From positions 6,873,014 to 6,937,013 of the forward strand of contig NZ_CP025096.1 of assembly GCF_002831565.1 (NCBI RefSeq): 64,000 bases of DNA. Reading direction: 5' to 3'. Below the pieces are notes generated by a model. It saw only the letters and a list, made by a program, of their open reading frames with translations. It ran no database searches and was not told the origin of the DNA. This DNA is from Spirosoma pollinicola (GTDB taxonomy: Bacteria; Bacteroidota; Bacteroidia; Cytophagales; Spirosomataceae). The position numbers were made by a program, and so were the translations under genes. This document shows, piece after piece, positions 7,134-15,053 of the stretch. Every line of letters starts with the position of its first letter. The first letter of the stretch is position 1.

Positions 7134-8042
7134 ATGAATACGAATCGCAGAGCTTTTCTACAGCAGGCAACAGGCTTACTGGGATTAACCACTTTAGCAA
7201 GCCTGATAGAAACAAAATCCTTTGCTGATGCCTTATCCCATGCTTCATCAAAAGCGGCCAAGCCCTATGTGGTATTCGTTACGGGCGACCATGAGTACAG
7301 TGGCGAACTCACCTTACCGTTCATTGCTGCCGAACTGGAGAAAAACTACGGTATGCGCACGAAAGTCTTGAAGGCGTATCCAGACTACAATGGCGAAAAA
7401 GATATTCCTGGTCTGGAGGCCCTTAAGGAGGCCGATCTGGCCGTTTTTTACCTACGTTGGCGTCAACTTCCGCAGGAACAACTCAATTACATTGATGACT
7501 ACCTGAAATCAGGAAAACCGGTCATGGGGTTCCGAACCACTACCCACGCCTTCAACTATCCGGAAGGTGACCTGCGACAACGGTGGAATTCATTTGGTGA
7601 GTTTGCCTTTGGCGCCCCGCCGGGCTGGGGCGGAAAAGCGCAGCATACGCACTACGGTCACAAAAGCACGACCGATGTTACCATCGTTCCAGAGGCCTCG
7701 AAAAACCCAATATTAACAGGGGTAGCGCCAAGTTTTCATGCGTCGTCGTGGCTTTACCGCGTCTTGCCCGATTATCCGGCCAAAGGCTACGTGCCGCTGT
7801 TGATGGGTAAATCGGTTAACCCCGACAAGGACGCCATCGACAACCCGGTGGCCTGGACCTGGAAAAATGAATGGGGCGGTAAAGCCTTCATGACCACTCT
7901 TGGCCATCCGGAAGATTTTCAGGTAGAATCCTTTCAGCGACTGGTTATCAATGCTATACACTGGGAGTTGGGCCTGCCCGTTCCCAAAAAGTGGAAAGGC
8001 AAACTAGCTATTAATGTTCCCTATGGCCACCCTAAACCATAG
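7134..8042 (+). CDS. ThuA-like domain protein with Tat signal
   Basis: A 302-residue exported protein. The N-terminus has a twin-arginine type signal (NRRAFLQQATGLLGLTTLASL), so it is probably moved folded across the inner membrane. The mature part resembles the ThuA/trehalose-utilisation fold, a glutamine-amidotransferase-like sandwich: VVFVTGDHEYSGE near residue 46, VFYLRWRQLP and GKPVMGFRTTTHAF in the middle, and a C-terminal GHPEDF. Members are common in Bacteroidota and Planctomycetota beside sugar oxidoreductases and isomerases. The next gene, 29 bases on, is a sugar epimerase-like TIM barrel, which supports a role in carbohydrate breakdown. The exact substrate is unknown. Confidence 0.85.
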   Translation: MNTNRRAFLQQATGLLGLTTLASLIETKSFADALSHASSKAAKPYVVFVTGDHEYSGELTLPFIAAELEKNYGMRTKVLKAYPDYNGEKDIPGLEALKEADLAVFYLRWRQLPQEQLNYIDDYLKSGKPVMGFRTTTHAFNYPEGDLRQRWNSFGEFAFGAPPGWGGKAQHTHYGHKSTTDVTIVPEASKNPILTGVAPSFHASSWLYRVLPDYPAKGYVPLLMGKSVNPDKDAIDNPVAWTWKNEWGGKAFMTTLGHPEDFQVESFQRLVINAIHWELGLPVPKKWKGKLAINVPYGHPKP

Positions 8043-8071
8043 CCAATACACGTCCCCTTATCTACCTGTTT

Positions 8072-8953
8072 ATGTCATCTTTACCGATAACACCAAAGTC
8101 GATGTCGCCCGTTGGATTTAATGTTTTGGCCTGGTCGGCCGTTATGTCGGAAAAATTGAACCCCATAACCGAACGGCTGAAAACCATAGGTTACGACGGC
8201 GTTGAGTGTTTTATAGGCGATCAGCCGGTTGCTGCTTATCAGAAGTTTGGCGGGCATTTGGCCCAATTGGGGTTAAAAAGCACCTGCGTCATGGTTGTTG
8301 GTCCCGATCAAAACCCGGTGAGCGAATCAGCTAAGGTGCGCGAACAGGCCGTCGATTTTATAAAAAGCGCTATCGACCGGGCTCAGGCCATGAACGCGTC
8401 GGTTATTTGCGGCCCCATGCACTCCGCCTTCGCCACCTTTAGCCGACGTGAACCCCAGCCTGACGAATACAAGCATAGCGCCGAGGTGCTGCATGCTGTC
8501 GGAGAGTACGCCAAACAGGCAAACATTATTCTCGCACCCGAAGCTCTGAACCGCTTTGAATGTTACCTCTGCAACACCATGAGCCAGTTGCTGGATTTGA
8601 TCCGCCGAACCGACCACTCAAACGTTCGGGCCATGTTCGACACCCACCACGCCAACATGGAAGAGAAACGGTTTCCGGACGCCATTCGCACCATTGCACC
8701 GGTACTGGCCCACGTTCACATCAGCGAAAACGACCGGGGCACACCCGGCGATGGGCATATTCCATGGGATGATACGTTTAAAACCCTGGCCGAAATAAAC
8801 TATACTGGCTGGATGACCATAGAGGCCTTCACACGCAATGATATTGATTTCGCCAATTCGATCAACGTCTGGCGGGAGTATAACGACCCTTGGGACATTG
8901 CCGAAAATGGCCTCAAGTTTATCAAAAAGATGCAGGCTCGATATGCAGGCTGA
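8072..8953 (+). CDS. Sugar 3-epimerase/isomerase, xylose-isomerase-like TIM barrel
   Basis: A 293-residue cytoplasmic protein of the AP-endonuclease-2/xylose-isomerase-like superfamily. The motifs fit the D-tagatose/D-psicose 3-epimerase branch: the first metal/catalytic Glu in EALNRFE (~residue 155), Asp in DTHHANMEE, His in HVHISENDRG, and the final Glu in MTIEAF. In this family a divalent metal held by Glu-Asp-His-Glu drives proton exchange at C3 of a ketose. It follows the ThuA-like gene by 29 bases on the same strand and probably shares its transcript. A hydroxypyruvate-isomerase-like or inosose-isomerase-like role cannot be excluded. Confidence 0.82.
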   Translation: MSSLPITPKSMSPVGFNVLAWSAVMSEKLNPITERLKTIGYDGVECFIGDQPVAAYQKFGGHLAQLGLKSTCVMVVGPDQNPVSESAKVREQAVDFIKSAIDRAQAMNASVICGPMHSAFATFSRREPQPDEYKHSAEVLHAVGEYAKQANIILAPEALNRFECYLCNTMSQLLDLIRRTDHSNVRAMFDTHHANMEEKRFPDAIRTIAPVLAHVHISENDRGTPGDGHIPWDDTFKTLAEINYTGWMTIEAFTRNDIDFANSINVWREYNDPWDIAENGLKFIKKMQARYAG

Positions 8954-9512
8954 TTGGGCCATGTTCATTGTGGTTTCTGAAAAGCATAGCTATAATGAGA
9001 CACCTTATATAAAGGAGACACCTACTGAATCAAATTAACTTTTTTTTAATCAAACCTATTTATAAAAGGGATAGGTTTAGGTGGACTCTCGTCTATATGT
9101 TATTTTGTTCAATAAAATTAGGTATAGTAATACAAAGCCCGATTACGCTGTAATCGGGCTTTTTAAATTTCCCGGCTCTTCGTTGATCAACAGCTATCTG
9201 TAGCTTATTTTAACTATTTTGTACTAACCTATTTATTGGTTGCAGGGTGCGTGAGAATCCCTTTAAAGGGAATCAGCCCTACTTTCAGTGGGGTCTAACT
9301 AACCCACATACTATACCGTATTACTGTAAAAGCTTGCCAATTTTGGAATCAGTCATACGTGCATCAACTTATTTCAACCGTTTAGGGTTTACTATAAGGT
9401 GGGGCGGCTAGATCCGCATTATTAATCAGGTTTTCAATCTCCTTAATCCACCTCTTTCGATAGCACTATGCTCAACAAAGGCATGTAAATCTCACAAGAA
9501 TAAACCTCAGGA
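8954..9512. other. Long intergenic region; one terminator, otherwise nothing assigned
   Basis: About 560 bases between the epimerase and the cold-shock-domain gene. It contains the hairpin terminator at 9134-9165. A short minus-strand open stretch near 9380-9480 could be a decayed coding remnant but has no start and no recognised family. I see no RNA gene. Confidence 0.5.
9134..9165 (+). terminator. Intrinsic terminator after the epimerase gene
   Basis: AAAGCCCGATTA pairs with TAATCGGGCTTT around a short loop and is followed by a T-run. It ends transcription of the ThuA/epimerase pair about 180 bases after the stop codon. Confidence 0.85.
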
Positions 9513-10001
9513 ATGGAGACATTTAGTAAAAAAGAAAAAGAAAAGGCAAGACAAAAAAAGAGAAAAGACAAGGAAGAAAAGAAAGAAGACCGGAAAGCCA
9601 ACGCCGTGAAAGGGCAACGCCTTGACGAAATGTTGGCTTATGTCGATGAAAACGGAAATATTTCGTCGACCCCCCCCGACCCAAGAAAAAAGAAACGCAT
9701 TGATCAGGAAGACATCCAGATCGGCGTAGCCAAGCAAGAGCCGGGCGCACCACAGGATTTGATCAGACAAGGGGTTGTTACCTTCTTTAATGATTCCAAA
9801 GGCTATGGCTTTATCAAAGATCTTCAAAGCCAGGAGAGTATCTTCGTTCATATCAATGGGTTGAAAGACGCCATAAGTGAACACGACAAGGTATCATTTT
9901 CTATCGAGATGACGCCTAAAGGTCCAAACGCAGTTGACGTTTCCAAACAGGTAGCTGAGGCTCCAAAGCCGGTCGTTGAGGCCCCAAAACAGGCAGTATA
10001 G
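9513..10001 (+). CDS. Cold-shock-domain protein with long charged N-terminal extension
   Basis: A 162-residue protein. The first ~40 residues are almost all Lys/Glu/Arg (KKEKEKARQKKRKDKEEKK). The cold-shock domain runs from about residue 86 to 150, with the nucleic-acid-binding motifs KGYGFI (RNP1) and IFVHI (RNP2). The C-terminus ends in a Pro/Val/Ala tail repeating EAPKPV and EAPKQ. Such proteins bind single-stranded RNA or DNA and melt secondary structure. The charged extension is found in a Bacteroidota subset of cold-shock proteins and probably adds non-specific RNA affinity. It is monocistronic. Confidence 0.9.
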   Translation: METFSKKEKEKARQKKRKDKEEKKEDRKANAVKGQRLDEMLAYVDENGNISSTPPDPRKKKRIDQEDIQIGVAKQEPGAPQDLIRQGVVTFFNDSKGYGFIKDLQSQESIFVHINGLKDAISEHDKVSFSIEMTPKGPNAVDVSKQVAEAPKPVVEAPKQAV

Positions 10002-10122
10002 CTTTTTTTGACTTATTCTAAGAGCTATTTGACTCTATATGACACTAATTAGGGAAAAATAGGGTTGTCTGAATAGACATGCCTCCATGAGGACGCATGA
10101 ACTCATTATTATCCCCTAGGTT

Positions 10123-10302
10123 ATGAGCCAACAAACGTACACCTCCATTCCCCCTACCACTGATAGTGTCTACTGGATGCTCAAATCTTCAGACGGCAAA
10201 ACCAGCATCTTCGTACCTCGCGATAAAGAGCTTGATCGGAAATTGAAGGTTAAGTTCCAGGCCGAAGTTGCAGCCAGAACATCGCTCAAGCGGAAACGGT
10301 AA
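10123..10302 (+). CDS. Small basic protein (59 aa), hypothetical
   Basis: An ATG at 10123 opens a 59-residue frame (MSQQTYTSIPPTTDSVYWML ...) ending in a Lys/Arg cluster (SLKRKR). It is followed within 40 bases by a strong terminator at 10341-10369, which supports it as a genuine transcription unit. The central region (YWMLKSSDGKTSIFVPRDKELD) looks folded rather than random. No family is recognised. Its place after the cold-shock gene suggests a possible nucleic-acid-binding role, but that is a guess. Confidence 0.5.
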   Translation: MSQQTYTSIPPTTDSVYWMLKSSDGKTSIFVPRDKELDRKLKVKFQAEVAARTSLKRKR

Positions 10303-10340
10303 GAAACGGAGCTCGTGACTTATTTGTTTGTAATAACATT

Positions 10341-10369
10341 GCCCGGCCCACAAAGCCGGGCTTTTTTTT
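10341..10369 (+). terminator. Intrinsic terminator after the 59-aa gene
   Basis: GCCCGGC pairs with GCCGGGC across a six-base loop and is followed by eight T residues. It closes the cold-shock/small-protein region. Confidence 0.88.
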
Positions 10370-10512
10370 ACCCATTAATCAGGCAATCTACCTAGACACA
10401 GTCGACGTCAGGCTAAATCGACTCATAAGCCAGTATCAATTATTTTACTATCTTATTCATTAAGTTAACCTAAAGGAGTAATTTTTACGGCTTGGCCAGT
10501 ACAGCAGTTCTT

Positions 10513-11199
10513 ATGAAAACAATCCTGCTTGTTGAAGACGACCGGCGTATTGCCCAAAATATAAGTCGGGGTCTGACAGATGAAGGCTATGCGACGGATA
10601 TTGCCTACGATGGCATTCATGGCCGGGAAAAAGCGTTCTCGAATGACTTTGATTTAGTGATTCTGGACGTGAACCTGCCGGGCCTCAATGGCTATGATTT
10701 GTGCCGCGAGTTACGAGTCAAAAATCCGCACCTGCCTGTGTTAATGCTCACAGCCCTCGGCGAGATCGAAGATAAAGTGACTGGGCTGGGTGCTGGTGCC
10801 GACGATTATTTAGTAAAACCCTTTGATTTTCGGGAGTTGCTGGCGCGTGTGGCTGCCTGCCTGCGCCGGGTTGACCTCCGCCCTGAACCGGACGACATTA
10901 TCCAGGTAGCCAACCTGACATTGAACCGGACCAACCGCCAGGTTCACCGGGATACAACCCTTGTTGACTTGACAACCAAAGAGTTTATTCTGCTGGAGTA
11001 CCTCATGCAACATGCCGGTCGAGCGGTATCGCGACTCGAACTGACCGAGCATGTCTGGAGTATGCCATTCGACACGGGCACCAACGTGGTGGAGGTTTAC
11101 ATAAACTATCTGCGTAAAAAAGTGGATCGCGACTTTTCACCCAAACTTATTCATACGCGCTCTGGCTATGGGTATGTTCTGAAAGACGAACAAACATGA
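10513..11199 (+). CDS. OmpR-family response regulator, probably controlling metal efflux
   Basis: A 228-residue regulator with an N-terminal receiver domain (MKTILLVEDDRRI; phospho-acceptor Asp in VILDVNLPG near residue 51; Lys in LVKPFDF) and a C-terminal winged-helix DNA-binding domain (residues ~125-225, with TRSGYGYVL near the end). The ATG at 10513 gives the standard MKxILLVEDD start. A TTG at 10492 preceded by an AAAGGAGT sequence at 10471 is an alternative. It overlaps the histidine kinase by 4 bases. The czcCBA-like operon directly downstream is its likely target, perhaps through the TCTAA direct repeats at 12579. Confidence 0.92.
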   Translation: MKTILLVEDDRRIAQNISRGLTDEGYATDIAYDGIHGREKAFSNDFDLVILDVNLPGLNGYDLCRELRVKNPHLPVLMLTALGEIEDKVTGLGAGADDYLVKPFDFRELLARVAACLRRVDLRPEPDDIIQVANLTLNRTNRQVHRDTTLVDLTTKEFILLEYLMQHAGRAVSRLELTEHVWSMPFDTGTNVVEVYINYLRKKVDRDFSPKLIHTRSGYGYVLKDEQT

Positions 11200-12563
11200 C
11201 CATTCACAACCGAATATCTGGCCAGTTCACGATCATTGTCGCGTCAATTTTAATTGGGTTTTCGTTACTGATCTACTTCGTTTCGGCTACGTATCGGCGC
11301 GAAGAGTTCTACGAACGGCTCAAAAGCAAAGCCCGTACGACGGTCCGGTTTTTGGTTGAAGTAAAAGAAGTAGACCACGACCTGCTCAGGATCATCGACC
11401 GGAATACATTGACGGCTATGATTGATGAGAAAGTACTCGTTCTGGATGAACGAAATCAATTGGTGTACAGCAGCGTCGATGATCATCCGGTTCGCTACCA
11501 GCCCGATTTGCTCGATGCCGTTCGCCGAAATAAAGAAGTGGAAACAACCAACGGCGACAATGAACTGGTTGGTATTCTATATGAAGCCAATGGACAGCGG
11601 TTGGTCGTTCTGGCGTCAGCCTATGATCAGTTTGGGCAAAGTAAATTAGCCAATCTATACTTAACGCTCGTTTGGGGTTTGTTTGGTGGCATTGGATTAA
11701 CTGTAGTGCTGGGCTTTTTCTTTGCCGGGCAGTCGCTGCAACCCATCGGCCATATAAACCGCCAAGTGCAAACTATTACCGCCCGAAACCTGCGGCAACG
11801 GCTTGATGAAGGCAAACGGCAGGATGAGATAGACCAGTTGGCTGTCAACTTCAATGCCGTACTACAGCGGCTTGAACAGGCTTTTGAGCAGCAGCGTAGT
11901 TTCGTGTCGCACGCATCGCACGAACTCCGAACACCGCTGGCCGCTCTCAAATCAGAAATTCAGCTTGGGCTTCGCAGGCCGCTTTCTACCGATCGATATA
12001 CTGAAATACTCCAAAACCTGCTGTTCGATACCGATCGGCTCATTGCCCTTTCCAATAGCCTGCTGCTATTAGCCCGAACACTCGAAAATCTGGAAGCTGT
12101 AACCATGACCTCAGTACGACTCGACGATGTATTATTTGCGGCTCAGGAAGAATTGCTCACTTCGAATCCCGACTATATTGTCCAATTCCAGTACGACAAA
12201 CCTCCCGAAACAGAAACCGATATGCGGGTACTCGGCAACGAATCGCTGTTAATACGAGTTGTGCTGAATTTGCTCGAGAACGCCTGTAAATACGCAGATG
12301 ACCGCCGGGCTCAGGTTCGTATTGGCACAAAGCCACAGCACGTTTGGCTTAGCGTGACCGACACAGGCATTGGCCTGAGCGCCGACGAGCAAACCCATAT
12401 TTTTGAGCCTTTTTACCGGGCACCGGCCGCCGTTACATATGAAGGCTTTGGAATCGGACTCGCTGTTTGTCAACGAATTATGGAAGTACATAATAGCTCC
12501 ATCCGTGTAGAAAGTGAACCCGGACAAGGCAGCACATTTACAATAACATTGCCTCAGTTTTAA
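11196..12563 (+). CDS. Sensor histidine kinase, partner of the upstream regulator
   Basis: A 455-residue membrane kinase. It has two transmembrane helices (about 13-30 and 155-178) flanking a ~125-residue periplasmic sensor, then a HAMP linker (GHINRQVQTITARNLRQRL), a HisKA domain with phospho-accepting His in SHASHELRTPL (~residue 245), and a HATPase domain with N box LLENACKYA, G1 box DTGIGLS and G2 box GFGIGLAV. The start overlaps the response-regulator stop by 4 bases (ATGA). Its position upstream of a heavy-metal RND efflux operon suggests a CusS/CzcS-like role, sensing periplasmic metal. The metal itself cannot be read from the sequence. Confidence 0.92.
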   Translation: MTIHNRISGQFTIIVASILIGFSLLIYFVSATYRREEFYERLKSKARTTVRFLVEVKEVDHDLLRIIDRNTLTAMIDEKVLVLDERNQLVYSSVDDHPVRYQPDLLDAVRRNKEVETTNGDNELVGILYEANGQRLVVLASAYDQFGQSKLANLYLTLVWGLFGGIGLTVVLGFFFAGQSLQPIGHINRQVQTITARNLRQRLDEGKRQDEIDQLAVNFNAVLQRLEQAFEQQRSFVSHASHELRTPLAALKSEIQLGLRRPLSTDRYTEILQNLLFDTDRLIALSNSLLLLARTLENLEAVTMTSVRLDDVLFAAQEELLTSNPDYIVQFQYDKPPETETDMRVLGNESLLIRVVLNLLENACKYADDRRAQVRIGTKPQHVWLSVTDTGIGLSADEQTHIFEPFYRAPAAVTYEGFGIGLAVCQRIMEVHNSSIRVESEPGQGSTFTITLPQF

Positions 12564-12578
12564 CTACTATTAAAGAAA

Positions 12579-12594
12579 TCTAATTTTTTTCTAA
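12579..12594. promoter_or_regulatory. TCTAA direct repeats (11-base spacing) upstream of the efflux operon
   Basis: The 16-mer TCTAATTTTTTTCTAA is identical to the one at 5610-5625. It lies between the histidine kinase stop and the czcC start. It is a candidate binding site for the OmpR-type regulator encoded just upstream. Confidence 0.45.
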
Positions 12595-12662
12595 TCGCTT
12601 CTCGTCGGTCTTCCTGATTAGCCTGACCAACTTTGCGGCTGGTATCAACAAAACCACCCGTA

Positions 12663-13913
12663 ATGCGTTCCTGGATTTTACTTTTACTCCTGCTTCCGGC
12701 CAGTCAGGTCGGTGCGCAGGACTCACTACGACTTACCCGACAGCAAGCCGATAGTCTGTTTATCAAAAATAACTTGCTACTGCTGGCTGAACGATTTCGA
12801 ATCGACGTGAGTCAGGCACAGATTCTACAGGCCAGCCTGCGCGACAACCCCACAGCCAACCTTGAAATCAGTGCGTTCAACAACCAGACAAGCCGGGTGC
12901 TGGACGTTGGGCGCGGGGGTGAAAAAATCATATCCATTCAGCAACTACTATACACCGCTGGCAAACGAAACAAACGGATTGCCTTAGCCACCGAAGCCGC
13001 TCACCTGACCGAATTAGAGCTCCTCGACCTGTTACGTGGTCTTCGGTTCGACCTCCGCAGTCGGTTCTACGCCATTTATTTTCAGCAGCAAACACTGGCT
13101 CGTTACGACCGGCAAATTGCCACGATACAGACAACCGTAACAGCCTATGAACGCGAATATGAGCGAAATAACGTATCGCTGCGGGAGTTACTTCGGCTCA
13201 AAGCCTTGCTGTTTCAGTTGAGCAACGACCGTACCGAAATCCGTTTTCAACTCGCCGAAGATCAGCGAAATATCCGAACACTGCTCTCGGTTAATCAGCC
13301 CATAAAGCCCATTGTTCTCAATGAAGCCCTGACCCGCTATCATATCCCCACGCAACCCGAGGATACACTTCGGGACCTTGCCCTCCGCAACCGCCCTGAC
13401 CTGCTGGCGGCTCAGTCGCTCAACCGGCAAGCTGAATTGAATTATACACTTCAAAAAGCACTTGCCAAACCCGACCTGCGTGTGGGCGGCACCTACGACC
13501 AGAATGGCAGTTACATTGCAAACTACGTTGGCCTGTCAGTTGGTATGGATTTACCGGTGTTTAACCGCAATCAGGGAGCGATCCGGGCAGCCCGCAGTCA
13601 GATTAGCTACCAAAGTCAGTTGCAGAAACAACGTGCCATGCAGGTAACCAACGAAGTTTCTACCGCTCTTCAAAAAGTTCGGGATGTAGAACAGATGGTT
13701 CAGTCGGTAGAAGGTCGCTTTACGGACCAGTTCGAGTTGCTGAATCAGGGTGTCGTTACGAGTTTCCAGAAGGGCAATATCTCCCTGCTGGAATTTGTGG
13801 ATTTGATTGAAACCTACAACGAGAGTGTCCGGCAGCTTAACCGCCTGAAAGCCGACCGCGTCAACGCCTACGAAGAACTCAATTACCTCATCGGCGACGA
13901 CTTATTCAACTAA
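12663..13913 (+). CDS. czcC: Outer-membrane efflux protein, TolC/CzcC family
   Basis: A 416-residue TolC-like channel with a signal peptide (MRSWILLLLLLPASQVGAQ). The start is the ATG at 12663, since it begins the signal sequence; a TTG 30 bases upstream would add ten non-signal residues. Two OEP repeats of long amphipathic helices are separated by beta segments, with the usual GGKxxKRI-like stretch here as AGKRNKRIALA and the late conserved LLEFVDLIETYNE. It forms the outer-membrane exit of a tripartite pump. Its stop overlaps the next start (TAATG at 13911), so it is translationally coupled to the adaptor gene. Confidence 0.92.
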   Translation: MRSWILLLLLLPASQVGAQDSLRLTRQQADSLFIKNNLLLLAERFRIDVSQAQILQASLRDNPTANLEISAFNNQTSRVLDVGRGGEKIISIQQLLYTAGKRNKRIALATEAAHLTELELLDLLRGLRFDLRSRFYAIYFQQQTLARYDRQIATIQTTVTAYEREYERNNVSLRELLRLKALLFQLSNDRTEIRFQLAEDQRNIRTLLSVNQPIKPIVLNEALTRYHIPTQPEDTLRDLALRNRPDLLAAQSLNRQAELNYTLQKALAKPDLRVGGTYDQNGSYIANYVGLSVGMDLPVFNRNQGAIRAARSQISYQSQLQKQRAMQVTNEVSTALQKVRDVEQMVQSVEGRFTDQFELLNQGVVTSFQKGNISLLEFVDLIETYNESVRQLNRLKADRVNAYEELNYLIGDDLFN

Positions 13914-15037
13914 TGCCCTCTCCTATTCTATCACTAATGAAAGCTTTGCCATACATACGCCCATTTGCTTTTTTTTGTGCGGTAGCCCTCACTGGTTTAC
14001 TACCTGCCTGCCACCCGAAACCGGCCCCACAAGAAGCAACCGCCTTCATGCTGTCAGACACTATGCTCAGTCGAATTCGCATCGACACCGCCCGAACGCA
14101 GCCATTACGCAGTGAGCTGACGCTGGTAGGGCGCATCATCGCCGATGAAAATCGGGTTATCGAGGTGTTCCCGCTGGTAGGTGGAAACGTCGAAAACGTT
14201 AAGGTAGAACTGGGCGATTACGTCCAGAAGGGCCAAACGCTGGCGACCATCCGCTCGGGCGAAGTTGCCGATTTTGAACGGCAGAATACACAGGCGCAGG
14301 CCGATTTATTATTGGCCGAAAAGAACCTCCGTGTGGCGCAGGATTTGTTTGAAAGCAAACTAAACTCCCAGCGCGAAGTCATTGCCGCTCAGAAAGAAGT
14401 GGAACGGGCACAGGCCGAAGTAAGCCGCATTCGGGAAGTGTACCGGATTTATGGCGTTGGCAAGTCGTCGACCTACACCGTCAAAGCGCCGATAGCGGGC
14501 TATATCATCGCAAAAAATGTCAATCAGGGAACGCAGCTCCGCTCCGATAATGCGAACAGCCTGTTCACCGTTGGGCAGATCAGCGAAGTGTGGGTGCTGG
14601 CAAACGTTAACGAAAGCGATATTGGGCGCGTAAGACCCGGCATGACTGCCGACATGCAAACGCTGGCCTACCCGGATGAGCTTTTCCAGGGAAAAGTCGA
14701 TAAGCTATATACCGTTCTCGACCCTGGAACTAAAGCCATGACTGTGCGCATCCGGCTGCCAAATCCGGGACTGAAGCTCCGCCCCGAAATGCATGCCACT
14801 GTTACCATTCGCTACGATGATGGCGGTCAGATGGTTACAGTACCTGCGGGGTCGGTCATTTTCGACAAATCCAAGCACTATGTAATGGTGTTCCGGAGCC
14901 GCACCGATATTGAAACCCGCGAGGTAACGCTTCAAAAATCGCTGGGTAATGTGGCCTACATCAGCGTAGGTATTAAACCGGGCGAACGGATCATCGCCAA
15001 AAATCAACTTTTGGTGTACGACGCCCTAAACGATTAA
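13913..15037 (+). CDS. czcB: RND efflux periplasmic adaptor, CzcB/CusB-type lipoprotein
   Basis: A 374-residue membrane-fusion protein. The N-terminus holds a lipoprotein signal ending in a lipobox (GLLPAC, Cys at residue 33 of this start), so it is likely tethered to the inner membrane. After that come a beta-barrel/lipoyl half (VENVKVELGDYVQKGQTLATI), an alpha-helical hairpin (ADLLLAEKNLRVAQDLFE...), the second lipoyl half (YTVKAPIAGYII) and a C-terminal membrane-proximal domain. The first ATG overlaps the czcC stop. A second ATG at 13937 would give a shorter signal peptide. It links the inner-membrane pump to the TolC-like channel. Confidence 0.93.
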   Translation: MPSPILSLMKALPYIRPFAFFCAVALTGLLPACHPKPAPQEATAFMLSDTMLSRIRIDTARTQPLRSELTLVGRIIADENRVIEVFPLVGGNVENVKVELGDYVQKGQTLATIRSGEVADFERQNTQAQADLLLAEKNLRVAQDLFESKLNSQREVIAAQKEVERAQAEVSRIREVYRIYGVGKSSTYTVKAPIAGYIIAKNVNQGTQLRSDNANSLFTVGQISEVWVLANVNESDIGRVRPGMTADMQTLAYPDELFQGKVDKLYTVLDPGTKAMTVRIRLPNPGLKLRPEMHATVTIRYDDGGQMVTVPAGSVIFDKSKHYVMVFRSRTDIETREVTLQKSLGNVAYISVGIKPGERIIAKNQLLVYDALND

Positions 15038-15053
15038 CCCGCCTTTTTTTAGT

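Noticed and set aside
9380..9480. Minus-strand coding remnant (KRWIKEIENLINNADLAAPP)
   Set aside because: It is very short, without start codon, with a stop directly upstream in frame and no family that I recognise.
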